From Porphyra umbilicalis (Eukaryota > Rhodophyta > Bangiophyceae > Bangiales > Bangiaceae), in the NCBI GenBank assembly GCA_002049455.2, contig KV919093.1:18866-82865 (forward strand): DNA of 64,000 bases, written 5' to 3'. The notes beneath the pieces were generated by a model that saw nothing but the letters and a program-made list of their open reading frames with translations, was not told the origin of the DNA and did not search any database. The translations under genes were made by a program, and so were the position numbers. Below are positions 16,144-28,961 of this stretch, piece after piece; within the stretch, counting starts at the first letter, position 1; each line of letters starts with the position of its first letter.

Positions 16144-19100
16144 TTCCCCTGTTCGAAAATCTGCGTCTCCCGTGACCGCTTCGCGGTCGCTCACACCGGC
16201 CGGTTGGGCGGGCGGGATTGGCGTCACCAGAGGCGGCACACGGCAGGCCGGGCGGTGGGACGCGGCCGCGGCCCGGGCGGCAGCGCGGCGGCCGGCTGCC
16301 GGCGCACCCCCTCCCCCCCCCTGCGCGGCCGCGCGGCACCGTTTGCCGCCCGCAAATGTGCGCGGCGCGGCCGCGACGGCCGCCGCGGCGGGCGGGCGGG
16401 TGGTCGGGCAGACGGGCGGGCCGGCGGCGGCCGCCCCGTCTGCAGACGAGGACGGCGCGCCGGCGGGTGTGCGCAACGGCACGACCGCGCGCGTTGCCCG
16501 CGGGGCCACGCCGCACACCTGTGCACGAGGGGGGGGGAGCGCGGCGCCGCCGCGGCCCGGCGTGGCATTCCCACCAACGGCCGTTTGGCGGGCCGGCTGG
16601 GGGGGGGCGCCCGGATCTATTTTTGGGCACCGCGAAGAGCAGTTGGGAGAAACGTCGCGACGGCCGCTTGGGGGCGGCGGGTGGGGGGGGGTGGGGGGCA
16701 CGCAATCGATGCGTCGCCATTGGCCATCACGCTGCCGGGCTTGCGCCGCCGTCGACCGCCGCCGCCGCCCCGGGTGCGGCGCCGTCGCGGCGGGACGGCC
16801 TCGCGGGTCACGCGTCACGCGGTGGCTGGGCGGCGGCGGCGCGTTTGGTCAGCTGGACCCCAAGTGCGCGGTGGCTCGGAAAGCAGTCAGCTGGCAGACA
16901 TCCCCCCCTGTGGTGGGGCGCCGCGCACCAGCGGTGCGGCCGCGCTCGGCACGCCGAGAGAAAAGAGGTGCTCGCGCGTCACTCGAGAAGCAAGCAAGAC
17001 GATTTGATTGTGTCTCCCGGGGTGTGGCGGGGTGGAAGCTCGCATCACCCGCGCCCAAGCGTGAGGTTGACGACGCCCATCGTAGCCGCAGCTGACAGTT
17101 GCGGGCGTGCACTGGGGGAGGGGGCAGGGCAATCCGCCCACGCGCGACCGCTCGGCGCGGTGTGAGGGGTATAGGAAGACCAAAATGGGGGGGCAAAAAA
17201 ACACTCCCGAACCCGCTCCCGCCGCCCTCCACCGCGTGTCGTACGCGCGACAAGGGGCGGCCTTCCCACGCCACGTTTTTTTGTGTCTCTCCCTTGCCGC
17301 GGGGGTCGCAGTGGACGTCCACGAGCCGCGGCAGGCACGGCGCGACCCACCTTGCACGCACACACGACTGCGCACGTGCGCCAGCGGGGGGTGTGCCCAG
17401 TTGGGCGCCGCTGCTCTGGCGCGCCGGGCTGGAAGGCAGTTGCGCAGCGCAGCGGGCGTCGGAAACGAATCTACTGCCGACGACGCCGACGGCGTGGTCA
17501 ACCCGCCGTCCATTCCTGTCCTCGGAGTCGCGGCGATCGCCACCGACGCACCCTAAAAAGCCTCTCTGCTGTCCTCGCGCCCCCCGTCCTGACGAGTGCA
17601 ACCAATGGTCCCTTGCCTGCCGCGTGTCACCAATGCCACGAAGAGCAATCGCGATAAGAGAAGGGGTGCCCGCCGCCGCCACATTCCTTTTGTTAAACGC
17701 GGCGCGACGCCGAGCCGCGGCCACCGCGTGAGCAGCCGCCGTGGGGGTCGCGTCCCCCGGAACGCAACGCCGTCGGACGGTGCACCACGTTTCCCAAGAC
17801 GGCGGAGAAAGAGTGGCAATTGTGGGGGCTGTGGGCGTGGGGGGGGGGGGGGGAAGGAGGGCGGCGCCGCAATTGCACTTGCGCACGTCGTGAAGGGGCA
17901 GGGCAGGGTATCGGGAACATACCTCGTGTCACGCCAGGAGGAGGGGGGGGGCGGCCACCGCGCCACCCGGCGTGCAACGGGGCTCGCAACCCATTCGCCG
18001 CAGTGAGTCCCCGCCGGTGCCCCCCTTCCACGGATCGCATGGGGAGGGTGGAGAGGCGGCGCGCGGGACACGGCGCTTGTAGGACCGACGCGGCTCACGC
18101 ACGAATTTAGCCTGCGCCCACGCGAGCCGTACCCGCAGCGGGAGGAAGAGAATCCGCGGACGGTTGCGCGGTGGACGCGGCGGGGGAGGGGTGCCTCGGT
18201 GGGTAGGGCTCAGCAGCTCCGTCTTACGCGGGCTTGCTAACAGTAGGGGGCTTTCACGCAGGGCCGCACGCACCCCGACTGGCAGCCGCCACGCGTGGGG
18301 TGGCACGCCACCTGGCGAGTGCTGTCGCAAGCGGCTGATTTGAGGATTCGGGAGGGCCCCGCCTGACGAGGTCGCGTGACGCCCTCGGCTCGTTTCGGTC
18401 GCCGGCGGCGGGCGGAATGACCTCTGTGGGGGGGGGGTCTCGCGTCAGGTGCGTCTGGTCGGGAGCATGCGCGCCGGCCGACTGTGGGACGGAAGTGGCC
18501 GTCGCATTGGCCGGGGACGAGCCTCACCCGAGGACCCACCAATGGGGTGGCGGCCAAAGAAAGCCGCTGCGCACGCGGAACGGTCGGTACGTCGCAGTCG
18601 CCTCTGCAATCCATGGTCGTCGCCAAAAATAGCTGGCGTCGCCGGTCCGGCCCGGTCGGCGCTTGACAGAACGTCAGCACTTGACAGGCGTCGCATGAAT
18701 TAAACGGACGGGCCGTACAGAATGTGACTCCATGGTGGATGTGTGACCAGGGTGTTTTGATTCTTCTGTCCTGCTGACGGGCGGGGACCATGGGGTGCTA
18801 TCTTTCAATTTTTGGTCATGCAAGCTTTCAGATTTTGGAGGAGCATACCTCGGGAGTTGTGGCAGTGGGATCAAGATGCCAGTGACAATTACGAACAAGA
18901 TCCTCAGTCCTCCTCGCGGCTGGCGTGGTGGCCCGTTATTGTCCGCCGTGCACCTTCGGTCTCCAGGGCGCACGAGGCGCTTCCTCGTGAGCCCCCTGTA
19001 CGGCCCCTCGACCGCTTTTCAAGGTGCCTTTCCTGTTGGACATCAAGGGGGTGATCCCACCGCCCGGGCGGGACCGACCGACGGGCCCCGGTCCGCCTCC

Positions 19101-22100
19101 ATGGCCGGCATCCTCTCCCGCCTCTTGTCGCTCGGGCACCCCGTCCCCCCCTCCGCTCCCCCCACGGAAGCGTCGTCGCGCGACAGCAGCGACCCGGAGG
19201 ACGTGCCCATCACCTCTGGCACCATTGGCGGTGTTGGTGGCATTGGCGGCGCCGGCGGCGACGGCGACGGCGGGGACGATGACGCGACGACCGCCTCGTC
19301 TGGCGGCCGCTCCCGCTCCTCCACCGTTGTCTCCATGGAGCGCGGTGGCGTCAGCAAGGTGCGGATGGGGGCCTCTGCAGAGCGCAGCAGCACCAACGTC
19401 GTTGCCCCCGGTGGCGGCGGCCCGGGCGGCGGCGGCGGCGGTAGCGGCGGCGGCACGTCGGCAACGACGACGCCCGCCGGCAAGTCGGGGCTCCTCCAAA
19501 CGGGCCCCTTTTCCGAAGGCGAGCTGTACGATTCGGGGATGGGCCGCGGCCTCACCGTCCCGTTCCCGTTGGATGACATGAGCGGCTCCGTGACGGGCGG
19601 CAGCGAGTGCGGCACGGGCGCGTCGGGCGGCGACGGCTCGGCGGTCGACACGGAGGTGGAGGCGGACGAGGCCGGCGCCGGTCTCAACGAGTACCAGCGG
19701 GAGTTGGCCGAGGAGGAGGCGGCCGCGCAGATGAGCTCCCTCGCGTCGACGCTCACCGAGGAGGTGCTGCTGTCGCGCCTCCAAGACTTGCAGATGGAGC
19801 TCAAGCTCCTCCGCGACCGCCGCGCCGCGTTTTTGGCTGCCGCAAGCGGCGCGCCCGCCCCCGCCCTCTCCTCTGACAGCCTCCCGTCGGCGGCAACGAC
19901 CGGCTTTGCGGCGCACGCGAGCGCCGCGTCGCGGGCGGCCAAGCGCGTCCCCCCTGCCACGCGCATGCACTCGGGCCCGCTCTTTGTCGCCTCCTTCCGC
20001 CTGCAGCTGTCGGTAGACATCACGTCTGAGACGGGGGCGGTCAAGGCGTCGCTGTCGGCCGGGGGCCTCGGCCTCGTGCCCGCCTTTCGGCACCTCGTCA
20101 GCCGCACGCGCATCGTGTGGCTCGGCATGCCCGTCTTTGCCGCCGGCCAAACGCCCAACGGGGCGACGCAGGCGCGCATCCAGGCACGCCTCCGCGCCCG
20201 CAAACCGTCGGCCGTCTTGTCCTACGCGCCCATCTTCCCCCGCCGCTCCGACGCGGTCACGCACCAAGCGTTTTGCAACAATGTGTTGTGGGCGCTCTTC
20301 CACTACCTGCCGCTCTCGTTTGAGGGCGACCGCAGCTTTCGGCCCGAAATGTTTGAGTCGTACAAGCGGGTGAATGAGGAGTACGCGCTGGCGCTGCTGC
20401 GGGAGTTTGAGCGCTCCCGCCGGGGTGTGCCGCCGGGACAAGACGCGCCGGGACAGGGGGGGGGGGGGGGGGGGGGGGGCCGGGCAAGGCCGCGGGGGGT
20501 GCGCCGCCATCCGACGCGCCGGCTGGTGCGGCCGCGGCGGGGGGGGCGGGCGCCGCGCCGGCGTCCGACGGCGCCGGCGGCACGGGGTCCGTGCCCGGGT
20601 CTACCCCCGGGTCTGCCCCCGGGTCTGCCCCCGGGTCTGCCCCCGGGTCTGCCCCCGGGTCCACCCCCGGTGGTGTGCCCGGCGCCCCCGGCGGGGGCGC
20701 AGACGAGAACGGGGTGTTTTGGGTGCACGACTTTCAGCTGATGCTCGTCCCCAAGATGCTCCGGGAGCGGATGCCGCACGCCAAAATCGGCTTTTTCCTC
20801 CACACCCCATTCCCCGCCGGCGAGCTGTACCGGACGCTGCCGCCTCGGCGGGAGTTGCTCGAGGGGATGCTCGGCGCGGACCTCATTGGCTTCCACACGT
20901 ACGATTACGCGCGGCACTTTCTGTCGGCGTGCGAGCGGATCCTCGGGCTGGACATCCGCCCCAACTGCGTCGACAACCACGGGGTGCTCGTGCACGTTGC
21001 CATCTTTCCGTTTGGCATCGACACCAAAACGTTCACGTCGGCGATGCTGCGGCCGACGGTCATCCGCCAGCGGGATGCGCTCAAGGAGGAGCTGGCGGGG
21101 AAAAAAGTGCTGCTCGGCATTGACCGGCTCGACTACATCAAGGGCATCCCGCACAAGCTGCTCGCGTTTGAACACTTTTTGGAGACGTACCCCGAATACG
21201 TCGGCCATGTGGTGCTCGTACAGATTGCGACGCCGTCGTCGACCACGTCCGAGGAGTATGCGGGCTTTCGCGCGGAAATCTTGGAGGAGGTCGGCCGCAT
21301 CAATGGGCGGTTTGGGACGGTGGACGACATGCCCATCCACTACCGGGAGCACGCCATGTCTTTTGACACCCTGTGCGCGCTCTACTCCATGGCGGACGTG
21401 GCGGTGATCACGTCGCTCCGCGACGGGATGAACCTCGTCTCGTACGAGTACATTGTTTGCCAAGCCAAGAACCGGGGCGTCCTCGTCCTCTCAGAGTACA
21501 CGGGAGCGGCGCAGTCGCTGCCGGGCGCGCTCCTGTGCAACCCGTGGTCGGTGGAGGAGGTGTCCCACACCCTCCACGTGGCGCTGACCATGTCGGACGC
21601 GGAGCGGGAGCTCAAACACAAGAAGCTCTACCGCTACATCCTCATGCACTCGTCGTCGCAGTGGGGGCTCAACTTTGTGTCGGACCTGCTGCAATACTCG
21701 ACGGCGCGGCGGATGGCCGTCGAGAAGCTCATGCGGTTGCCCGTCGCGCACGTGCGGTGGTTGTTTGCGCGGCGCCGCCGACGCCTCATCCTCCTCGACT
21801 ATGACGGCACGCTGCGGACGTGGGAGTCCCAACCCGAGCTCGCAGAGCCGAGCCCGCGCCTGCGGGCGCTCCTCAAACGCCTTGCCGCCGACGAGTCCAA
21901 CATGGTGTTCATCATTACCGGTCGCCAAAAGGACACGATGCGGCGGTGGTTCTCGGGGCTCGGCGTCGGCTTTGCGGTGGAGCACGGCTACGCCCTCCAG
22001 TGGCCGGCGCGCGTGCGCTCCGTCTTTCGCCAGTCGGCGGAGCGGGTGTCGGTGGCGCGGCCGCTCGACGGGCCGTCGCCGCTGGCGGGCGTATCGCCGC

Positions 22101-23731
22101 TCGTCGGGCCCGCGTCGCTCACCGCCGTGCCGTCGCCGCCCATTGGGCCGTCGCCGCTGGCGTCGGTGCTGCCGCCGCCGGGCGACGTGCCGCCCCCGTG
22201 GGGTGCACCCCCGCCGCCGCCACGCCGGCAGGAGCGGGCGTCGCCCGCCTCATCCACCGCCGCCCTCCCGGTCCCCAGCCGCCGGCCCGCCTCGTCGCCG
22301 CTGCTGATGAGCTCCGACGGGGGCAGCTTGGAGGTGCCGCCCTTTGACACGCCCGCCCTCTCCCTGGACCTGTCCTGGGCGAGCGGAGCCGCCGGCGGCC
22401 TTGCCGGCGACGCGACCGCCGCGCCCGGCGGTGAGGAGGAGGACTGGTGGGAGGAGCGCCCCGAAAATGACCCCGCCACGGAGCGCGCCCTCGTCGCCGC
22501 GCTCGCGCAGGCGCGGTCGCTGCTCAAAACGTTTGAGCGCCACACCCCCGGCTCGTTTGTCGTTGACAAGGAGTCGTCAGTCACGTGGCTGTACCGCGAC
22601 GCGGATACCAACTTTGCGTTTACGCAGGCTAAGGAGGCGCGGCAGCGCCTCGAGGAGGTCCTCGGCGGCTCCCCGCTCGAGGTCCTCGTCGGACACAAAA
22701 TTCTCTACGTGCGCCCGCGGGGGGTCAACAAGGGCGCGACGGTCCGCCAGATTGTGCGGCGGATGCGTCACGTGGATGGCGGCGTCGGCGGGCCAGACCT
22801 GCTCTTTGCGATTGGCGACGATAAGAGCGACGAGCAGATGTTTGAGGAGGTGGAGGGCATCCGCGAGGCGGCTGCCGCGCAGCGCAACACCACGTCGGGG
22901 GCGCTCGACGAAGCGACGCACGACGAGGATCGGCGGCGCGAGTGGGAGGCGGAGCAGCACGCGGCGCGAAAGAGCGCGTCGGCGACCGTGGCGGCGGCGG
23001 CAGCGACGGTGGCGACGGTGGCGGCGGCGGCCGCCGCAGGGGAGGTACCGTCGTTGCCAGCAGCGCCGCCGCCGGCGCCGTCGCCGTGGGCGGGGGCACC
23101 AGTAACCGTGCCGGGCGTGAGCCCCCGCCTCCGCGCGACGAGCACCCACGGGAGCACACGGTCGCTCGCGACGCTCGCCTCGGACGACGTGGCGGCGGGG
23201 GATTCGTCGGCTGACGAGGGCGGGCCGGACGGCGGCGGCCCCGACGGCGACGGCCTCGGCGGCGACGCAGAGGCGCCCGCCCCGCCGCGGCGGCGGCGGC
23301 GGCGGCGGCGGCAGCCGCGGTGGGCCCCCGACGAGGACGGGCGGGCGGGGGCGTCGACGGCGGCGGGGGCGCCGTCGACGCCGCCGCCGTCGCCTCCGAC
23401 GCCGTCGGCGGCGGCGGCCGCCTCTGGCACCACCCCCGTCGCCGCGGGCGCCGCCTGGCCGACCACCCCTGCGGCCGCCGACGGACCTGGCGGCGGCGGC
23501 AGCGGCGGCGGCGGCGGCAGCGGCGGCGGCAGCTTTGGGGCTCCCGACAAGACCACCCGCCTTGCCGCCACCGAGACGGACGAGGACGTGGCGGCGGCCG
23601 GGTCGGGGTCGGCCGACATTGCCGTGTTGACGTGCACGGTCGGGCGCAAGACGACCAAGGCACGCTACTGCTTTGACGATGTGGCGGATGTCATTCGGGC
23701 GCTCGAGGAGCTCGTCGATGGGGGGCCATGA
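19101..23731 (+). CDS. Bifunctional trehalose-6-phosphate synthase/phosphatase
   Basis: It would make trehalose-6-phosphate from UDP-glucose and glucose-6-phosphate and then dephosphorylate it. The ATG at 19101 gives a ~280-residue disordered leader. A GT20 synthase domain follows, with WVHDFQLMLVP, FFLHTPFP, GIDRLDYIKG and RDGMNLVSYEY, so the residues expected for UDP-glucose and glucose-phosphate binding are present. The HAD-type phosphatase domain starts at LLDYDGTL (about 21797), with IITGR and AVEHGYALQWP. It is then split by a ~150-residue Pro/Ala-rich insert before VTWLYRDAD, VNKGATVRQIV and AIGDDKSDEQMF. Another long disordered stretch precedes the C-terminus. The frame shifts in the poly-G at about 20457-20479, consistent with one missing base; an intron there is less likely. 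Length is about 1540 residues, well above the 800-950 usual for class II enzymes. Confidence 0.88.
20594..20665 (+). repeat. 12-bp coding repeat encoding Pro-Gly-Ser-Ala/Thr
   Basis: Six tandem copies of CCCGGGTCTGCC (the first and last are variants with Thr) lie in the linker inserted just before the WVHD motif of the trehalose synthase domain. Confidence 0.9.
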
Positions 23732-24249
23732 TGCGTCGTGGGCGGAGCCGAGGGCGGGGGTGTGGCATGCTGAAAGGGTGTACAGTGTCGCAATAAAGAT
23801 GTGGGATCGGGGGTCGTACGAGTCTGCAAACGTAGTGGCACAACGCCACCGCCGCAGACGCGGACAGGACGGCGTGGCGGCAGTTTCGCGAGCCGCGCGC
23901 GCACAAACGCAGCGGCGTTCACTGCACCATGGAAAGATATTGCCAGGCGACATGAGGCGACACTCGTGCGCCTATGCGAGCACCCACGGGCCTGAGAGAC
24001 CCCACCGCGACGCGTCCAAACACGAAAACAGAGTCACACCAACAAACAATACCAAAACATCAAAAATAAACGATACGACCATGCAACACGGATCTATACA
24101 TACACGGTGGGCGGCGGTGGTGCACCACCGCCGAGCCCCCCCCCCAGATGGAAACAAGACAAACCAATGCGAGAAAATCCACAGCAGAGGCAAGAAACAA
24201 CAGTCAACACTCCCAGACGCGCGCACCCGCGAGCCACCTAAGTCCGCGC
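23732..24249. other. Convergent 3' spacer
   Basis: This lies between the stops of the trehalose gene (plus) and the cyclin gene (minus). It carries the AATAAA at 23792. From about 24000 to 24200 the sequence is A/C-rich on the plus strand. No gene is seen. Confidence 0.6.
23792..23797 (+). terminator. Polyadenylation signal AATAAA
   Basis: A canonical AATAAA hexamer lies 61 bases after the stop codon of the trehalose-phosphate gene, on the same strand. The position fits a functional poly(A) signal. Confidence 0.6.
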
Positions 24250-25656
24250 TCAGCCGCCCAACCCCAACGCCGTCAGCAGCGGGTGGCTTCTCCGCCGAAC
24301 GGGCACCGGGCGCAGGCCGCCGCTGCCGCGGCGGCCGCTGCCAACGGCGCCGAGCACCCCCCCCCCGCTCCCCCCCAACAGCGACGCCGTCGTCGACGAC
24401 GACGACGACGACGACGACGAGGCGGCCGTCGACACAACGCGCAGCAGCGCCGACACCGCGGCGGGGTTGCTCCCAACCCCCCGCGCGCCGCCCGACGCTT
24501 GGCGCGACACGCACCCGTCGGGCGGGCGGCGGGCGGCCACGACCGCGGCGGCGGCCGCCACGGCCGGCGTCGGCACCGCCGCCGCCGCCGGCGGGTCATT
24601 GGCAGCGCCCAGCGGCGGCCGCTGCCGCGTGTCAACCGGCGGCGTCACAATGGCCGCGGGCGCAGCCGCTGCCGCCGCCGCCGCCACCGTCGCCGCGCCC
24701 GCCGTCAGGGTCCCCGTCAGCGCCGCAACGCGGACGTCAAACTCGCGCGGCGTCACGAACGTGCGCCACTCAATCGCGGCGAGGAGCGCGAGCTCCAACA
24801 GCTGCATTTCCGCCGGGCACACCCCCCCCACGGCCCCATAGTGCGCCGCCGACACGATCGTGTCGTCGTGGAGCTTGGCCGCCACCGACACGGCCGTCAG
24901 CAGCAGCCGGTGCGCATTGAGCGGGGAGGGGGAGAGGGACTCGGGGCACGCCACCGCCGCGCGGGAGAGGAGGATGGACGCAAGGACGACGCTTGCCGCC
25001 GACGCGCCCCCATACTGGCACACGCGGTCGACGTACGCGGCAATGCCAATGCCGGGGGGCTCCACGCAGTGAAAGGCGGAATTCCAGTCAACGGCCGCCG
25101 CCGACGCAGCACCGTCGGTGGGGGAGGGGAAGGCGGGCCGCCGCGGCGGCGGCGGCGGCGCCGGGGCGGCCGACGCGACTTGCGCTTCGAGCCACAGCCC
25201 GAGGGCGGCCGCCGAGACGCCGTCGGCGACAAAGGCGCCCCAGGTCGCCGCCGCCGTCCTTCCGGCCGACGGGGGTGGGGTGCGCGCAGGCACGGACGAC
25301 GAGGCGTGGACATTGTCACAGCCGCCGACCGCCGCCGACGGCGGCACGTCGGCAGCGCACCCAAAGCCCGGGTCTTGCGGCAGATCCGCCTCGGCGCCCG
25401 AGGAGAGGAGCGACATCCACGAGAGGGAGTCTGAGAGCGTCGCCGATGGGGGACCCGTGGGGCCCTCACACGCGCCCGCGCCATCCGCCGAGGCGCCGCC
25501 GGGCTCGCCGCCGTCTGGCGTGCCGTCGGGGGTGCCGACGGCGCCCGCCGTCGCGCGCGGGCACCCGCCGTCGGCGGGCGCCACCGCCGTCGCCTTGATC
25601 ATGGACGGCGCGGCGCCGTCACCGATGCGGCCATCGATCATGGTGGGGGACGCCAT
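24250..25656 (-). CDS. PHO80/cyclin-U-like cyclin
   Basis: This is a regulatory cyclin of the P/U (PHO80) type, which partners CDKs of the Pho85/CDKA group in phosphate or cell-cycle signalling. Single exon, 468 residues, ATG at 25656. The cyclin box spans about 195-313: FHCVEPPGIGIAAYVDRV, then VVLASILLSRA, LNAHRLLLTAVSVAAKLHDD, and AEMQLLELALLAAIEWRTFVTP. This block order matches plant U-type cyclins. The first 190 residues are low-complexity. The C-terminal 155 are Ala-rich, with a run of nine Ser encoded by TCG triplets at about 24385-24420. The gene is convergent with the trehalose gene. Which CDK it binds cannot be read from sequence. Confidence 0.85.
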   Translation of the reverse strand: MASPTMIDGRIGDGAAPSMIKATAVAPADGGCPRATAGAVGTPDGTPDGGEPGGASADGAGACEGPTGPPSATLSDSLSWMSLLSSGAEADLPQDPGFGCAADVPPSAAVGGCDNVHASSSVPARTPPPSAGRTAAATWGAFVADGVSAAALGLWLEAQVASAAPAPPPPPRRPAFPSPTDGAASAAAVDWNSAFHCVEPPGIGIAAYVDRVCQYGGASAASVVLASILLSRAAVACPESLSPSPLNAHRLLLTAVSVAAKLHDDTIVSAAHYGAVGGVCPAEMQLLELALLAAIEWRTFVTPREFDVRVAALTGTLTAGAATVAAAAAAAAPAAIVTPPVDTRQRPPLGAANDPPAAAAVPTPAVAAAAAVVAARRPPDGCVSRQASGGARGVGSNPAAVSALLRVVSTAASSSSSSSSSTTASLLGGSGGGVLGAVGSGRRGSGGLRPVPVRRRSHPLLTALGLGG

Positions 25657-28600
25657 GGCACCTCTTGACGCGACACGTCTACAACGACGACGCCCGTGCT
25701 GCCAACCCGCGGCGCCACTGAGGCGCGCGGGGTAGAGCCCCCAAACCGGCCCACCGGGGGGTTTACGGCCGCCCGCAACACACTACCAAACAACAACAAG
25801 ATCAACGCCAACCGTACAATGTTGACGCCGTCGTCGATTCGGTGGACGCCGCAGATGAAAACTGTGGCGTCGACGAGCGAGGCAAAGAAGCGTCCGCGGG
25901 CGGGATGGGGTGACAAACACTCGCGCTCACGCACACACCCGCAGCACCGGCCGCACCGCGAGATAAGCCGTGCCGTCAAGCACTCACGCGGCGGGTGCGG
26001 GGCGTCGTCGCCACGTCGCACGAGAGGGGGGGGGGTGCCGGCGTCGGCAAACCACAGGTGGCGGCGACGGCAGGGGGGCCACGGCGTGGGAGGGAGTCTG
26101 GGGGGTGCGCGCGCCCGTGGGCCCCGGGCCAGCCAGTTCAGCAGGGCGGAAACGCCTCGGTCCCCCCCCCCCCTCACGCCCCTCACAGTCACGCCCCCCG
26201 CAGCAGGGCACCGCCCCCCCGCCGGTTGGCCGCACAAGAGGCGTCGTCAGCGGCGTCCAGAAGGGGCCACGCGTTGGAGCCGCTTGGCGGGGGCGGTGCT
26301 CGCGATTCAAGGCCCAAAGTAGCCCACGCGCGCTCGCGCCGTGCAGCGCGTGCATCTCCCGCGACGAGGCGCCGCCCACACCCTTACAGAGCGGTTGGGA
26401 GCGTGCCGAAGTCGCTTGTTTCGAAACGAGGTGGTGGATTCCTCACTGGGTGCTTCGGAAAGGTACAGTACGTGCCGGCACGTGCCCACGTCCGGGGCCC
26501 CGCTGAGGCCACGCTGGAGGCGGTGACCGGGCCTGCGCCACTCACATCCAGCGTTGATGGCCGTCGTCTTCGCGAGCACTTGGTTGGACGCGCGTGTGAA
26601 TTGTGGCAGGCTACTTTTTGAAGCGGTCGCTCGACGAGCGTGTGTGGCGGGCTGCAGCCCGCCGTGTGGACGCGAGACCGCGGTCGCGTGCGCGGCAGGC
26701 GCGCGGCAACCGCGGCCGCTTCCCCTTCGCGGACGCCGTCGCGGGCGAGCGGGTCGGCACGGCGGGGCCGCCCCGCTGCGCCCACCGTGTGGGCGGGCGT
26801 TGGCAGTGTCGGCAATCAGCAGGGCTTCATGCTGCAGGCGCCCGGCTCATCATCCGCATGTTGCGTGGACGGCGGGATCTGCGCTGCCACCCCATCAAGA
26901 ACGCTGCTCGGCGGCTGCCCCGTCCTCGCCCGGGGTCGTCCCGCCGTCCGCGGGATTCCTCCCCCCCGTGCAGCGCCCACGGTGACGGGTGGCGCGCAGG
27001 GGGGTGGACGCTGCGCCCATGGCCAAACGCCGTTGCTGGGGGGGCGCCCGCGTTCCTCGCCGCACGCCAACGCCGCCGCGTTTGCGACCGCGAGCGGCGG
27101 TCGGTGGCCAGGCTGCGGGTGGCGGCGGTTGCTGCCTGGGTGACACGACGGGCGGCGGGTGTCACAGGCGGGAGCGCCACCGTCATCATCGAAACCACCG
27201 CCTGCCGAAATGAGTGGCTCCAAAACCACCGTTAGACCCAGCCACGACGCCGCGGGCGCGCACCACATTGTCCTTCAAGGTGCGACCCTTGCCCCTGTAC
27301 CTCATCAGCGGCGACTATCGCCTCCCCCATCGCGCGCGCAAAGGCACTCTCCAGCCTGCAGGACGACGACGGACTGAACCAAACGACGGCTGTGTGGGTG
27401 GTGCACCCGCGCTCGGCGGCGGCGGAGCAGAGGAAACGTCCCGAACAACGCGCACTACAGAGAGAAACCATGCCACCTCAACGGCGGCGCCCCCATCCAC
27501 TGCTAGAGTGCACGAAGCAGGCCGACGCCCCGCATTGTGCACGCCACTGTGTGCCGCGGCCGTCGCCGCCACGGGGGCAAGCTGCTCGGACTGAGATGCA
27601 TCGCTCGGGAGGACCTTGGGACACACGTCAGGGCGCACCAGGGCAGATTCGTGGCCAATGCCGCGGCACTCGCGGGGTTGCTACGGGAGCCACCGTGCGG
27701 TTCCCTTCCGAGGTGGGCCTGTGGTCCGGCCACAAGCGATCAAGTCGGTGTACAGTCTATCCTCGATGATGGCCCACCCCTACGGCACGAATTGCACCTG
27801 CCAGCACTATTGCCACAGCCAGTGCTGAAGGCTACTTCATCAACAATCGTGACCAGAAGCTGCCCTCCTGATGCGATCAATGCAGGTCGGTCTCTGAAAT
27901 GGAGCTCAGAGCCTTGCGCGACGTGAGAATGTGCCTTGATCGCCTCTCTGGGGGCGATCGTTGGTCGACTCGTTAAAGGCCCACCTGGGCCTTTATCGTC
28001 CCTGTGCCTATTCTGGATCACTCAGGTCAAATGTGGATCACCGGAATCGTCGATTCCAGCCTATTTGCCCACTGTTTTTTCTTCCTCTGACGAGCGCTCA
28101 GTACAGAAGCACGCGGGAGGGCTATAAACATACGAGCAGAAGCCTGAGCTGAAGGGCTTTCGAACGGTGTAGAGAAAAGTACCATGATCGAAGATAAACA
28201 CGTGTTTATGTCGCATAGCCCTATCGATCGGGCAGAACCGCCGCCAAGTCGCTTGTATTGTTACACACACACGATCGATCGAAGGCAAATTTATGTTAAT
28301 CACCAACATATTGTCACTCGGTGGCCGCAAAGTCCTCCGTGGCCGTCCATCCAACCCCAGGCGCGGCTACGTCGCTGGCCTCAGATGGCCGAGACACAGT
28401 ATTGTTCCCCGTTGGGCAGCAATGATCCTACAATTACTCTTTCATTGTGTCTTTGTGTGTCCTTTTTCGATCGATTGCCGTCGCGTGGTGTGAAACGATC
28501 CGACGATCGGTGATCCAGAGATGCCGCTGGATGGTAATTCTACGTCACACTGGAGAGCGCTATAGAAGAGCAGAAAAGAGTAAGAAGACATGCACAAAAC

Positions 28601-28787
28601 GTATTACTTCTCGCGTGGCGTTTGTAGAGAAACTCACAGGCTTTCCAGTGCACTCGCGCAACCCGTGCTCTGATGGACGTTGCCTTCTCTGAGCCCAGAA
28701 AAGGACAAAAGTGATCCATATCTGACACAGCGACGTTAGCGGTTGTGACAAGGTCGGGGATTGACTGTATTGACTGGCGACTACAGT

Positions 28788-28961
28788 ATTACTGTCTTCC
28801 CAATTTTGGCCGATGCCGTCGATGTCAAGAGGGATGATCAACTGTGCGAAACAGTTTCTCAGCCATCCATTCAGCCGGATAAAGTCGTTCGACCAATGGA
28901 CAGTTGACCCAGAGCCTGTCTTGACTTCGACCACATCGGCCAAAATCGGGAAGACAGCAAT
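28788..28961. repeat. Imperfect inverted repeat (42-bp arms), hairpin-forming
   Basis: Arm 28788-28829 is complementary to 28920-28961 with 37 of 42 positions matching. Additional pairing lies inside (TCAACTGT against ACAGTTGA). Transcribed, it would fold into a ~174-base hairpin. It may be a MITE-like element or a small-RNA precursor. Confidence 0.85.

Larger units (their letters stand above)
15440..19100. other. Spacer with extreme homopolymers
   Basis: This lies between the bZIP start (minus) and the trehalose gene (plus). It contains the poly-G at 15482, a second G-rich run at 15603-15622, and the poly-C at 16065. 16150-17100 is GC-rich and 17100-18700 progressively more ordinary. The last ~350 bases before 19101 are probably the 5' UTR and promoter of the trehalose gene. 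No gene is recognised. Confidence 0.5.

Noticed and set aside
16849..17886. 345-codon minus-strand frame
   Set aside because: It has no recognisable motif, biased Arg/Ala/Pro composition and equally long competing frames. It is best explained by GC content.
20457..20593. An intron in the trehalose gene instead of a frameshift
   Set aside because: The frame is lost exactly at the poly-G run, and no donor of the local type (GTACGT or GTGAGT) and acceptor pair lies there. A missing base explains it more simply.
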